Shown: positions 1 to 12,241 of the stretch, in pieces
Numbering within the stretch: position 1 is the first letter of the stretch
Layout: each line of letters begins with the position of its first letter
Assembly (NCBI GenBank): GCA_032690845.1
Contig: CM064417.1
Location: 40,740,432 to 40,804,431 of the forward strand
Source of the DNA: Eleusine coracana subsp. coracana
Lineage: Eukaryota; Streptophyta; Magnoliopsida; Poales; Poaceae
Reading direction: 5' to 3'
DNA length: 64,000 bases
Program-made: the position numbers and the translations under genes
Notes under the pieces: model-generated
The model's database searches: none
What the model was told of the DNA's origin: nothing
What the model saw: only the letters and a program-made list of their open reading frames with translations

Positions 1-2282
1 AGAAACCATCGGGTTCCCTCAGGCCTCAGCTGAAAGCAGGAGCACAAGAAAGAGATTACCGCTCATGTCGACATCGGCTGCTTTGCTGAGCACTTGGAAA
101 AATATTCTAGATGCCCATTGCAAATAATCCAACGAGTTGGATGCAAATCATGCGCTCTCCACACCGTAAGAAGCTGCCTGCACGTTGATTACATTGCCGC
201 TGTCCATAGTCTCAGCTACGTCAACTTTGTCTTCGTTTCTTTAACATCACAGTCAACCAAGAAGCATGAGATGGACCCTGCTGATAGGAACATAGCCTCC
301 AAGGTACGTATGCCACACGTTATAAACAATTCACTCATTTATTGCCTAACAATTTGTTTTTCCCTTCTCCAATTTATACTTTTGACATTATTGACAGATT
401 AAACCAGCGCATGCGTTCTACTAGATAAGCATTGACTTCTGTGCTATGGTTTTTCAAACAAGTCGCTATATGATCGGACATGAATTTTGAATTCCGAGGT
501 CAAATCAAAATGTTTATATTAACCACTTAACTTCAACTTATCAAAAGCGAGTTCAGCTGTTTCATCCAATTGAATAGGCAGCACGTGTGTTATTGTACGA
601 CCGCATGTTTTCCCACATATTGTGCTGGGCTACTCGTCAATTTCAAATTTTCTAGGCAGGCCGGTCGTCGCTTGCCTCGTCCGGATCCGCACCTGCGGCT
701 GACCCAAGAAAAGCAAGCGCGCATGGCGTAAAAGAGGAAGGTCTCACATGGCAAAGAAGGAGAGCCAAGAGCAAAATCCCAAGCCCCCAGCAGATGGCTC
801 AATATAATGCAGCACGCAGGCGCTGTCAAGCACTTACGGGCGAAAGATGCGCAACTGAAAGAGACAAAGGTGCATGATAAGATTAGGTGCACCCGATGCA
901 CTAGGCCGTGCTATGCATGCACGTGTTTTTGGAGGTCCGGCTTTGTGGCAGTGGTTTAGAGAAGGATGCATCCCCTCTTTCCATTTTTCGTTCCCAAGGA
1001 GAGCTGCTTGGAGCTGTACGTGTGCTTTCGGTCGACGTACGGCTGTTCGGCGCGTATTTGTACCGTGATGAGGAGATTAGCGCCAAAGTGTTCCAAGAAA
1101 AAGTGCGAAGGATGATGATGTCTGGGAGCATGACGTGCGAATCTGGACGTAATATGACACAAGCATCCTTAACAATACTACTGACTGCTACACCTTCTCA
1201 TCCGTTCATTACAATGCCAGATATATTTTGTTTTGTTACGGCAAGTATATCTATATTAAGTAACGGTTATTTCATATATATATATAAGCGTAAACAAACA
1301 GGACCATATTTTTTTTACATCAAATTGAAGTCGTATTCAAACTTAAAATTCGTATTCATGACTATAATTTCATGTCATATATAGAATGGCCTAATAATAA
1401 TGGTGTAGTTATTAGTTAAAATGTTCAAAATGAGATATGTTTTACATTTTAAAAAGATAGCTGTTTGACGTAGGCATTTATGCAGCTAATTTTCTTGTGT
1501 TATCTTTGCTACTTTTTTCTGTCACTCTACAGGTGATGAATAATAGTAGTAGGTAATTTGTAAATCTAGATATGGGTACTATGGACTATTTTCATAATGG
1601 TAATGGTGGGTAACTTAAAAAATATGTATTAGACAATTTTTTCTAATAATAATAGTGGGTAATATTTCTTTCTTCTTATTTTCGGTTAAAGTGAGAATTT
1701 ATTGGTGTTGAGAATGAATTATGTCATGTGCAGTCTTCTTTTTTTGGTGAATTAATAGGTTAACAGATGCATCTAGAAAACGGTCTAGTTCCATATGCAA
1801 ACTGATACAGCGCTATTATTGGCGTGACTTCTTTTTTTTTTTGTACAAGCTGAAAAAATAAGAAATAAAACAACCAACTGGATGTAGGGCTATTCTCAAA
1901 CCAAGAGTATTGAACCTATGTGATTGACATCCGTCCGAGCAACAAACGATCACAATAATTCTATAGGCCCCTGTTATATATTCCCGCAAGATTGAGGAAT
2001 AGAATCGTTCATATATTCCGAAAAGGACAACAGATGCAATCACGTATGTAAAAGTGACATGTCAACGTGCCCCATTTCTTGTGTTTGAGCGTTATTCTCC
2101 ATGTCCAAGGCCGGAATTTCTTCGTCCAAATTTTCGACACGCTTCTATATACGCGTGCGAGGAGACGACCGCTCTTGAAGCGACTGTTGAACCATCGCCG
2201 AAACAGAGGGGGCAAATTATGCACGATCTAATAAAACTCGCGCCGGGGAAAATGACGCGCACGAAAGCAGCCACCGCTCTTT
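1..2282. other. Upstream intergenic region, no supported gene
   Basis: No gene can be supported here. A weakly open + strand stretch runs from about 34 to 302 and ends at AAG followed by GTACGT, a good donor context, so it could be the tail exon of a gene beginning outside the window. Its protein is not recognisable and it lacks a convincing start. The rest is AT-rich, with short overlapping frames on both strands around 590-1384 that show no coding character. The last few hundred bases before 2283 are the presumed distal promoter of the P450 gene. Confidence 0.4.
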
Positions 2283-2289
2283 TATAAAA
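2283..2289 (+). promoter_or_regulatory. TATA box of the P450 gene
   Basis: TATAAAA lies in a GC-richer setting 206 bases before the chosen ATG. This spacing would give a 5' leader of about 170 bases. It is the only good TATA box between 2000 and 2489. Confidence 0.65.
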
Positions 2290-2488
2290 GCGTGAGGAAT
2301 ACTGATGTGTGCAGCCACCACTCGTACTCCCCACTTTGATATTGCAGAAGGAAAACCACTCCATCCCTCGCCAGCCGCAGCTCTCACACACGGCTCTTTC
2401 GCCCAGGATAAACACGCATAAAGCTTAGCCTGCACCCGCACGGGTCACGGGCGTCGACAAGAGGCAGCCGGGCTTGGTGACGGGCGTG

Positions 2489-4661
2489 ATGGGGTTGCTC
2501 GGCGCCGGCGAGGCGCTGGAGGCTTTTCCCTGGATGAAGCTGCTGGCGTGCGCGTTCCTGGCGTGGTGCGCCGTGCACGCATTGGAGTGGGCGTGGTGGC
2601 GGCCGCGGCGGCTCGGCCGGGCGCTGCGGTCGCAGGGCCTCCGCGGCACGGCGTACCGGTCCCTGGCTGGCGACGCGCCGCTCACGGAGCGGCTCAGCCG
2701 GGAGGCCAGGTCCCGGCCGCTGCCGCTGGGCTGCCACGACGTCGTGCCCAGGGCGATGCCGATGTACCATCAGATCATGAAGGAACACGGTACGTTTAAT
2801 TTCTTTCTTCCTAGCAGGCACGTGCACCTAATCTCTGTGGGAACGAACGGGTTTCCCGTTTGTACGGGAGATTTGAGTTTTCGTTAGTTTTGTGAGATTG
2901 GAATTTCTTCATCTCGGGTCAAATGTTACGCTGCTTGAAATAGATCTGCTGTACTCTATAGCAATTACTTCTGTTTCTGAGTGCTTTGTGTTTCTCTTCC
3001 GGGCACAATTTTTTTTTAAAAAAAATGGAATACATAGTGATACAACACACGATCCACTAACAAGCATGACTAAAAATTGATCGACAATGACAGGCAAAAC
3101 ATCAATCACCTGGTTCGGGCCGGTGCCTAGGGTGACCATCACCAAGCCCGAGCTGGTGCGCGAAGTCCTGTCCAACAAGTTCGGTCACTTCGCGAAGGTC
3201 AAGTTCGGCACCCTCCAGAGGCGGCTGCACAACGGGCTGGGAAGCCACGAGGGCGAGAAATGGGCCAAGCACAGGAGGATCATCAACCCTGCCTTCCATC
3301 TCGAGAAACTGAAGGTGACCTGCTGACACGAATGTTCATGGCCAATGCAGAGCGTGGGAATCAGAAGAGGGTGTAACATGTTTTGGTCTTGTGTTAATTT
3401 TCAGCGCATGCTGCCGGCCTTCGCTGCTTGCTGCACGGATTTGGTGCAGAGGTGGGAGGGTTTAGTGGGAGACGGGGAACTGTACGAGGTGGATGTTTGG
3501 CCAGAGATGCAGAACCTGACAGGGGATGTCATCTCGCGCGCCGCATTTGGCAGCAGCTACCTCGAAGGCCGGAGGATTTTCCAGCTTCAGGGGGAGCAGG
3601 TTGCGCTCGTCGTGCATGCCATGAACAAGATGCACATCCCTGGATACTTGTGAGCTCCTGTTTTCCTTGTTCAGCAGATTTGCATTGCGCGTGCAATATA
3701 TAGTAGCAGTACTAATAAAGCATTTAATGTCCGTCTACTATATATAGATTCCTGCCTACGAGAACCAACCGGAGGATGAAGCAGATTGCTTCCGAGATCG
3801 AGGTGCTCCTCAAGGGCATCATCGCGAAGAGGGAGAACGCGTTGAGAGCCGGTGAAGCGAGTAGCGACGATCTCCTCGGCCTGCTGCTGGAGTCCAACAT
3901 TGAGCACTGCAGGGGTGACGACAACTCCAAAGCCGGCATCACCACCGACGATGTCATCGGGGAGTGCAAGCTGTTCTACTTTGCCGGCATGGAGACAACC
4001 TCGGTGCTGCTCACATGGACCATGATCGTGCTGAGCATGCACCCGGAGTGGCAGGACCGCGCGAGGGAGGAGGTGCTTCACGTGTTCGGCAACAGAACGC
4101 CGGATTACGACGGCATGAGCCGCCTCAGAATCGTAAGTGGTAGCAGATTAGCAGTGCTGGTTCATTTCATCTCGTCAGATTATATTATGACAGTATCTAA
4201 TTGGGATCCATGTCATTGTTACACGATTGCAGGTTACGATGGTGCTGTACGAGGTGCTGCGACTTTACACGCCGCTGTCGATGCTCCAGCGCCAGACGTA
4301 TAAGCCGATGGACCTTGGCGGCGTGAGGTACCCGGCGGGCGTGGTGCTGATGTTGCCGCTGCTGTGCGTCCACCACGACAAGGACGTGTGGGGCCCCGAC
4401 GCGAGCGAGTTCAGGCCGGAGCGGTTCGCCCAGGGCGTCTCCAAGGCGTCCAGGGACGCGCCGGCGTTCTTTCCCTTCGGCTGGGGCCCGCGCATCTGCG
4501 TCGGCCAGAACTTCGCGCTGCTCGAGGCAAAGATGGGGATCGCCATGATCCTGCAGCGCTTCGCGTTCGAGCTCTCGCCGGCCTACACGCACGCGCCGTT
4601 CCCCGTCGGCCTGCTGCAGCCGGAGCACGGCGCGCAGGTCATGCTCAGGAGGCTTCCCTAA
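2489..4661 (+). CDS. Cytochrome P450, CYP72A-type monooxygenase, five exons
   Basis: Predicted ER-anchored haem monooxygenase of 526 aa, the normal length for CYP72A. Exons: 2489-2789, 3094-3314, 3405-3649, 3748-4132 and 4233-4661. All four introns (304, 90, 98 and 100 bases) have GT-AG ends, and the phases join without a break. The ATG at 2489 is the first in frame after the TATA box and gives a hydrophobic anchor at about residues 15-33. Signature motifs are complete: I-helix AGMETTS (335-341), K-helix EVLR (391-394), PERF (446-449) and haem loop FGWGPRICVG (466-475) with ligand Cys473. The CYP72 clan oxidises terpenoids, hormones and xenobiotics; the substrate here cannot be inferred. Nothing is missing, so the gene is probably functional. 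The stop is TAA at 4659-4661. Its nearest neighbour downstream is the retrotransposon block starting 2.6 kb away. Confidence 0.95.
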
Positions 4662-5478
4662 TGATCTAGCACGGGTCACTTGATGATCATGTACAGCATA
4701 TAAGTAGTGCGTGCAAGGTACAAGAAGTGTCCTTGTAACTTGGAAGGCCCGGCTGTAAATTGCCCTGTTTTCGGGTTGTATCAATGAGATAACTATCGAT
4801 ACACTTCAGATCGTCAACTGCCTACAAGTAGAGCACACGAGACCGTTCGAAAAAAAGAAGACGACGTCCACACGCGCTTGTTCGTTCCAGCATCTGTGCG
4901 ATGGCTGAGGTCACGGCTCACGACTCATCGAGTTCAAGAAACTTCATCACTTAGATTAGAGACTCCGTCAATTTAATAATTATCGTATAGATAGAAGCAC
5001 ATGGATGCCAGCGTGACAGCTACAAAAGGTTTTGGCACTGTCCTCCTGTGGCCATTGCCCACCCGCTAGGACAAATCCATAAACCCTTGATGAGCATGTG
5101 GCACAGTGGCACCTGCTCTTTCTTTGTCTGAGTCTGCGTTAGTCTCTGTGTAGTCTAAGAAACTCAAAAACAACTTGCCCATCAGGTGACGTGTAAAGAC
5201 CGCCGCAGGTACAGATATGGCATTTGATAAACGTGACAACAATAATTGGTTTCGGGCTGGATAGGATACCACGCAACCTTACTCATTTCTTGCAAAATTC
5301 GTTGCCTCTAGAGGGGGAGGCAACTTGACTTGAAACTGTTTTTCTTTTAACATTGCTTTTTGGGTTCGTGGAGGATCAGACATATGGAAAAGGTGTTTTT
5401 GAGAAATCCGAGTCAAATAATATATCGGATCATCTTGTATTTGCGGGATGGAAAATTCCAGTGAAATAATACATCACA

Positions 5479-5544
5479 CTATAGCAGGGAAATCTTGTTT
5501 TCAACTTTTTACTATAGCAGGGAAATCTTGTTTTCAACTTTTTA
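5479..5544. repeat. 33-base tandem duplication
   Basis: Two identical 33-base units, each starting CTATAGCAGGGAAATC, lie head to tail in intergenic DNA. This looks like simple replication slippage. No function is apparent. Confidence 0.9.
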
Positions 5545-6751
5545 TCTTAATAAAGAGTATATCACACTTGTGTTTTTACACATGGCAACTTGAAACTTTA
5601 CACAGCAATATTTATTATATTGTCAAAATACTTTTTGATGGAATTTGTTTAGATTGTTTGCTCTACAAATTAAATATTAAATAATATGGAGTACTATACA
5701 AACAGTCAAAATATTCATAAAAAGTATATTAACAGAGACCATAATAAATATATTTATGTGTAAAACTTTAGGTTACAATGTTTTTTATATATTGAAATAA
5801 ACATAATCTTTTGGTCTGCCATAGTATGTTGCAGACAGGAGTAAAACATTTCTAATGTGTTACAACTAAAATCACGTTTTATAATGTGTTGGAGACAAAG
5901 CCATTTTGTAATGCGGACACATAGACAAATTTGCGTTCCACAGGAATGGCAAATGTGGTTATAGGGACAAGACAAGTCGACAATGCAGGATGAATGAAAT
6001 AGGGAGGTCAAATCTGTGGATCAACGAGTTCTAGCAAGAGGAGAGAGCCCACCAAGTAGAAATCTTGTGATATGAAACTAGCTATCTGTATAATTTATAA
6101 AAAAATTTTAAGATTACACAGTACAACTCAAATACTCATAACATACGCACATTCACCCTTCTGAACACACGTACACAAACCCTACCTCTTTGAGCATCTT
6201 CGAAGATCGAGCGCCGTCAAATCCTCTAGATTGACGAAGTCACCGTTGACGCCTTGCTGCCGACGGGAGCGTCGCCTACGACTAAAATCATAATGTCGTT
6301 AAATTCTAGGAAATTCGTTCCCATGGGGAAAATAGTTGTTTGTAATAGTCTAGTTGTAGTTCCGATGCTTGTTTGTAATCTGGTAACCCGACAAATTGGC
6401 TGTACGAAACTATTCACTTTCAATATAAGCAAGAGAAAAATTCTATATTAAAAAACAAAAATAAATGGTGCAAATAAATGTATCCATTGCATGGCAAGTA
6501 CCAAAGAACCAATTGCTTCTGTTGTTATGTTACCTTGGCTTCATCGTCATTTCAATTTATATATAACTAGTAAAGCTGCCCATGCCATTAGCGCGGCTAG
6601 ATTAAACATAAGTATTTTAATAAGAGGGACCAAATTCGCTACATCATGATGCCTAGAATTTTGTAAGTTACATATTGTAGTTTAGGAAGGTCATATATAG
6701 ACCAATAAGTTATCAATAGGCGATCGTTGATGCTGCATTGGAATAATGAAA

Positions 6752-6780
6752 TCTCTCTCTCTCTCTCCCTCTCTCTCTCC
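6752..6780. repeat. CT microsatellite
   Basis: A run of CT dinucleotides with two interruptions (CCCT, TCC). Confidence 0.95.
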
Positions 6781-7601
6781 TGATTGTGATTGTGCATACC
6801 ATTGAATGGCGCCTGGTGAGTGAAAATGCACGGCACCTTGTGATGGCTTATCGTGATTCCTGTTACTTTGTTTATGGTTCACCAGGTCCGTTTGATCCAT
6901 GTCCACCTCACTGTTGCACCTGCTAGCTGAGAAGTCTTCTCTGCCCACGTTCACTTCTCCGCCCAACTGCATGCTAGATAGCTTGCCTAAATTTATTGCA
7001 TGTTTTATTTTCTCAAATAGGTCAACAATCTATCATCGCTTGTCTTCGGTGCTTAAGCCAAATAAACAAGTTGGTTGTAGTGTGGAGGATGAATGTGGTA
7101 CGCGTTACCTATCTCATGAGCCCACTCCTGTCCCTTATCTATCTTGCCATCTTGTATGTTTGTTAGCTACTTCGTTTTCAAAAAAAAAAAAATTGTTGGC
7201 TTCATGGCTTAAATAGCTATATTGGCGGGTGCTGACACCACCGCTCCACGTCTTGGCTCACTGCCTCATATTGAAAGTGCATCTAGGTACCTAATTTTAT
7301 TTTGGTGATTGACGTCAGTACAATTAAGAATGAACTAATCATTTAATGAGCATGTATGTAGATAATGGTCTAAAATTTGGTGAATAAATTGCATAGAGAC
7401 AAAAAGGAGAAAAGAAGAAGGAAAAGTGCTTCAAAGTTGATATTAAAGAAATTACTCGAGATCGAAGCTCATAAAGTTTTTATTTTATCTTGAGTATAGG
7501 AAGGCAGTACTATTAAGAAGGACACAAGAATTCAAAACAAAAATAATCCAAGTGCCAAAGTTCCTCTTTCCAGGCCAAAATATCTTTTCCAGAGCCAAAT
7601 T

Positions 7602-7914
7602 ATCAGACTTGTCCGATGCATCGGACAAGTCCATCGGACTCTAATAAGGCTGCCACTTAGGGCCGTCGGACTTGTTCGATGATCATAGGGAAAGTCCGAT
7701 GATCATTGGGAAAGTCCGACGTGTCGGACATTTCCATCGGACTCTAGTACCTCTGCCACCTTGTGTCATCGGACATGTCCGATGACCGTCGGACTTGTCC
7801 GATGGACAAGACTTATCCGAGGCCTCGGGCATGTCAGTCGGACTCCAGTAACCGTGTCACTTTGAATCATCGGACTTGTCCGATGGCTATCAAACTTGTC
7901 CGATACAGATTTGA
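7602..7914. promoter_or_regulatory. Cluster of CGGACTTGTCCG palindromes in the Copia1 U3
   Basis: About eight copies, perfect or degenerate, of a palindrome with core CGGACTTGTCCG or CGGACAAGTCCG, often in pairs (for example 7768-7804). The cluster ends about 42 bases before the TATA box. LTR palindromes are a known feature of Sireviruses; a role as a U3 protein-binding array is inference. Confidence 0.8.
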
Positions 7915-7955
7915 GAAATACCCCCCCCCCCCAAACGTCTCTTTTTCTCCATGGG

Positions 7956-7965
7956 CTATAAATAG
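7956..7965 (+). promoter_or_regulatory. TATA box of the Copia1 LTR
   Basis: CTATAAATAG within the LTR, immediately after the palindrome cluster. This is the expected place for the element's transcription start. Confidence 0.75.
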
Positions 7966-8752
7966 AACCTCATCTCGCCCCTTGGCCGGTTGGTGACTCA
8001 TTCTACTTAAAAACACTCTCAAGCTCACTTTGCTCTCCCCAACTCTCCTCCCTTGCTTTCACTCTTGATTTGTGAAGGGATTGAGAGAAGATTGAAGAGC
8101 TCCATCACCTCCAAAGTTCCATCCTCTTGAGCACTTGGTTCATCCTCACCGTCGACAACTCTTATGTTTGTTACTCTTAGGGATTCATCCCCTAGACGGT
8201 TAGAGGTACCCGTTAAGCTCTTAACTCATGTGGTGACGCGTCGGGAAGTTCGTATTGACCCCTCCTTTGTGGAGTTGCTAGTGGAACACCAAGTTTGATC
8301 TTTGTGATCACTTGGAGAGGTTTAGGGTTGAAAGAGACCTGGTCCTTTATAGATCCCTCAACGGAGACGTAGACTTCTTTATGGAGCTGAACTTCAGTGA
8401 AAAATCCCATGTCTCTTGTGTGCTTTATTACTTGTCCTTCATTTACTTGTTCTTCCTCTTAATCTTGCTAGTTAGGGTTCGCTTCGTATTTCTTAAATTA
8501 ACTTGTGTAGGTTACATGCTAGTTTCCTCTTTTCTACAACTTCCTCTAACTTGTAATCACTTGTTCCTAGCTTGCCTTGCACTAGTTTATAGTTTTAATC
8601 GCCCGATCTACTTTTCTATCTTGTGTCATCGGACAAGTAGGTGCACTTTACTCATGATCGTCGGACAAGTCCGACACTGCGCATTTAACTTTTATTATTA
8701 AGTCATTTTCAGGGATTTGTGCTATTCACCATCCCCACTAGGCACATTCAAT

Positions 8753-8765
8753 TGGTATCAGAGCC
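8753..8765 (+). other. Primer-binding site of Copia1
   Basis: TGGTATCAGAGCC is complementary to the 3' part of plant initiator-Met tRNA, the standard Ty1/copia primer. It lies two bases after the LTR end. Confidence 0.92.
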
Positions 8766-8803
8766 GGTATCTTCTACAAAGCTTAACCGCTTGAAGATTA
8801 AAG

Positions 8804-10780
8804 ATGTCAAAACCAGAAGATCAACCATCCACCATTCTTCCAACCAAAAATGGTGCTAGTGGTTCTCGAGATGGAGAAGGTGACAAAGATGATCTACCAA
8901 GAACCTACAACAATGTCATGATGACCTCAAGGAAGATCGCATTGGACAAGGGTCGGGTAGACTCCCTTATTTTGATGGACAATTCTATGATCATTGGAAA
9001 TGCAAGATGATGATGTATTTAGAATCCATGAGTCCACATGTTGCAAGTATAACCGAGAATGGTTTCTTGTGGGAAAATAGAGATAATCCAACCCGCAAGG
9101 ATCAAATCAACATTCATCGCAATGCCGTGGCAGCTAGTGCAATTGTCTCCGCACTTAGCTCCATCGAGTATGATAAGGTTGCCGGAATTAAGAATGTCAA
9201 TCAACTATGGAGAAAACTTAAGGTTATTTATGAGGGTATTGATTCCGTCAAGGATGCAAGACTTGAAGAATTACAAAATAAATTCAACTTATTCATCATG
9301 GGTCCGAAAGAAGGCCCAAAAGAAGTTTATGATAGGCTCATGAGGATTGTAAATCAAAGAAGAGCACTAGGAGCCAAAATGACCGACTTGGATATCAACA
9401 AAAGATTGCTACAAGCATTGAGACCATGGGATAGCAACATTTGCTCAAACATTAAAGAGAAGGACAACTTCAAAAGCTTCTCCACTAATGAAGTGCTTAA
9501 GAAGCTTCTATCCCAAAAGCAACAAAATGATCAAGCTAACAAAATAAATGCCTTGATCAAGCAAATTGAGGGAGCAAGTGGTGACAAGAATGATCTAGCA
9601 CTCAATGCTACATGAGAGAAGCAAGAGAGAAAGAAGAAAGTGGTTGATCCTAGTGATGAAGATAGTGATGATGAAATGGCTTTGCTTGTGAGGAGATTCA
9701 AGTCATTTCTTAAGAAAGATGGTTACAAGAAGAAGAGTTTTGACAAGGGAAAAGCAAGAAGGTCAAAAAGGACTTGCTATGAGTGCAGTGATGAAGGACA
9801 TTTCATTGCGGAATGTCCAAAGAAGAAGAACAAGGACGAGAAAAAGAAAGACAAGCATCATAAGAAGGACAAGAAGTATAAGAAGTATAGAAGAGGTGAA
9901 GCTCACATTGGACAAGAATGGAACTCCGATGACTCATCCTCCTCATCATCTTTCTCTCTAAATCTGACTCAAATGAGGGAGGCATTGCTACAATTGCCAT
10001 TGGCGTTACTCCCACCAACACTTCCCTATTTGGGAGCCTGAGTGATGATGATGACAACACTCACAAGTGCTTCATGGCAAGAGGATCCAAGGTATCAAAA
10101 TCTAAACATAAGCGCTTCTCTTATGCTAGTTTTAGTGATGATGATGATGATGATGATGATGATATTGCTAATGCCACACTTCCTAAAATGCTTGAATTTA
10201 TGGAATTGCTTGAAAAACAAAAGGAAGAAAATGATAGGCAAGAGGAGCTCCTTGAAAAGCAAGAAGACTTGCTCATTCTTGAAAAGAAGAGAAACCTTGA
10301 ACTAGAGAAACTCCTAGAAGATGAGAGAAAGAAAAATGATGATTTAACTATATCTCTGACTAAAATTGAAAACTCTTATGAAAGTCTTGAGAGCTTAAAA
10401 GATGCTCTTCTAGAGAAGTATGAGAACTTGGAAAGGACTCATAAGTCTCTTGAAGAACAATATGAAATACTTTCAACCTTCACATCCTCTACCAACAACT
10501 CTGATGCTTCCACTAGCAAAGGATGTGATAGGTGTTATAATATTGATGTTGATACGTGTGCTACTAATGTCAAATTAATTGATGATTTAAAGAAGCAAAT
10601 AAGGTCTCTTGAAAGAAAAATTCAACATGAGAAAAATGTTGTTGATGATGAAAAAGCAAAGTATGCAAGAGGTGCATACTCATACAAAAGGCACCCTAAT
10701 GTCTTGAATGGCATTGGTTATGTTGAGGATGCCAAGCACAATGCTAGGGAGAACAAGAATAGGAGGAATTCCTTAAGTTC
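8804..10780 (+). pseudogene. Copia1 gag, degenerate
   Basis: Gag structural protein of the particle. The ATG at 8804 follows the PBS. A one-base loss near 8965 shifts the frame. The main capsid region reads from about 8976 to 9612, where a TGA (9613-9615) interrupts it. A CCHC zinc knuckle (CYECSDEGHFIAEC) follows at about 9775-9816, then Lys-rich and Ser-rich tracts. A second frameshift near 9960 leads into an acidic run encoded by a GAT repeat (10137-10164) and a long Glu/Lys coiled coil to about 10650, typical of Sirevirus gag. The aspartic protease that should follow, with its DSG motif, is absent: the reading passes from the gag tail at about 10790 straight into the pre-integrase region. 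Confidence 0.88.
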
Positions 10781-11954
10781 ACCAAGGAAGTATCTTACTC
10801 CTTTGTATTCACTTTCAAAGGTTATGCTTGTTGATCACGTTGACTTCAATCTATTGTCCATTTTGCAATTTTGTAAAATGGGCTATGATTGCTTGTTCAA
10901 CGAATGTGGTTTGACCGTCTATAAGAGAAGTGATGGCTCGGTTGCTTTTAAGGGTGTGCTTAAAGGAAAGCTTTATGTTGTGGATTTCTCCACGGATGAA
11001 GCTAGACTTGGTACATGCTTATTAGCAAAGTCCAACATGGGGTGGTTGTGGCATAGAAGGCTAGCCCATGTTGGTATGAGAAATCTTCACAAACTCCAAA
11101 AGGGCGGCCACATCATAGGACTAACCGATGTTTGCTTTGAGAAAGATAGAATTTGTAGTGCATGTCAAGCGGGAAAACAAATTGGAGCTTCACACCCTTC
11201 CAAGAACGTGATGACAACCACATGACCATTGGAGATGTTGCACATGGACCTCTTCGGCCCCATCTCCTACATAAGCATTGGTGGTAACAAATATAGACTT
11301 GTATATTTTGATGATTTTTCTCGCTTCACGTGGGTATTCTTTTTGCATGACAAAAGTGAAGTGAAAGACGTGCTCAAGACATTCATGAAAAGAGCACAAA
11401 ATGAATATGAAGTCAAGATCAAGAAAATAAGAAGTGACGACGGCACCGAATTCAAGAACACCCAAGTTGAGGAGTATCTTGATGAAGAAGGAATCAAGCA
11501 AGAATTTTCGGCACCCTACTTCCCTCAACAAAATGGGGTGGCCGAAAGAAAGAACCGCACACTCATTGAGATGGCAAGAACAATGCTTGATGAATACAAG
11601 ACGTCCGACCATTTTTGGGCCGAAGCCGTCAACACCGCATGCCATGCCTCCAATCGGTTGTATCTCCACCGATTATTGAAGTAAACACCATATGAGCTAC
11701 TAACCGGTAACAAACCTAATATTTCCTACTTTCGTGTTTTTGGGAGCAAATGTTTTATGCTAAACAAGAATCCCAAGACTTCAAAGTTTGCACCAAAAGT
11801 TCATGAAGATTTCGTGGTTGGCTATGGGTCAAATGTTCATGCTTACCATGTGTTCAACAAAACCACCGGTTGTGTTGAAATCTCACGTGACGTGACATTT
11901 GATGAATCTAATGGCAATCAAGAGGAGCAAGTTGTTAATCATGATGTAGTTAGT
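10781..11954 (+). pseudogene. Copia1 pol, first part: pre-integrase and integrase core
   Basis: Zinc-binding pre-integrase domain (LWHRRLAHVG, then CSACQAGK) at about 11046-11180, followed by the integrase catalytic core: first Asp in HMDLFGP, second in SDDGTEF, and Glu in NGVAERKNRT. All three catalytic residues are visible. In-frame stops TGA at 11223-11225 and TAA at 11682-11684 break it. The frame continues through the integrase C-terminal region (FGSKCFMLNK) to 11954, where Copia2 has inserted. Confidence 0.9.
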
Positions 11955-12241
11955 TGTAAGGAACGAAGGCGTACCGAGAGGGAGGGTGAATCGGTAAGCT
12001 GCTCATGAATCCAAATAGTTCAATTCACACTACTTGAGTCTAACACGCATTGCAACCTAACAATTCTAGTAGGCCAAGACCCTACACATGCTAGTGTTCA
12101 CGATGATAGCAGGCGCGGAAGCCAAACACACTAGCCTATGCAAGCCATAATTCAATCTAGTTACTAGAGCACCCAGTTGCGGAATAGTAAAGAGGGGGTC
12201 AAGAAATGCTCATGATTTTTCTCGAGGTCTCGAAAGGATGG
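11955..12241 (-). repeat. Copia2 3' LTR, outer fragment
   Basis: Matches 61855-62141 closely. It ends at the GATGG target site of element A (12237-12241) and continues at 24071. Confidence 0.9.

Larger units (their letters stand above)
4662..7271. other. 3' flank of P450 and AT-rich intergenic DNA
   Basis: The first 130 bases are probably the 3' UTR of the P450; TATCAATGAGATAA near 4780 is a weak polyadenylation-like context. The remainder is AT-rich and has no supported gene. It contains a 33-base tandem duplication, a CT microsatellite, a poly-A run near 7181-7192, and a stretch at about 6060-6290 resembling a dispersed grass repeat whose family I cannot name. Confidence 0.6.
7272..8750 (+). 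repeat. 5' LTR of Copia1
   Basis: Starts TG and ends CA, directly followed by the PBS; 1479 bases. It holds a palindrome cluster at 7602-7914, a 12-base C run near 7920, and a TATA box at 7956. Two more palindrome copies (about 8628-8640 and 8661-8675) lie near its 3' end. The partner LTR is beyond the window, so the limits rest on the TG/CA ends and the PBS. Confidence 0.85.

Noticed and set aside
94..402. Open frame at the window start
   Set aside because: No ATG at its start, no recognisable protein, and it runs through a likely splice donor at 303. At most a partial exon.
590..1384. Overlapping small frames on both strands
   Set aside because: They shadow each other, show no domain or codon pattern, and no promoter or splice structure supports them.
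2384..2827. - strand frame opposite P450 exon 1
   Set aside because: GC-rich antisense shadow of the real exon; the same applies to 4197-4784 opposite the last exon.
6540..6600. Helitron-like terminal motif (CTAGTAAAGCTGCCCATGCC)
   Set aside because: Resembles a motif seen at some grass Helitron ends, but there is no clear partner end, hairpin or coding remnant.
6899..7216. 105-codon + strand frame before Copia1
   Set aside because: Has an ATG but no recognisable domain, and it ends in a poly-A-encoded Lys run. Not enough to call a gene.
7602..7914. CRISPR-like array of short palindromes
   Set aside because: Spacing is irregular, repeats are degenerate, and the setting is a plant LTR.
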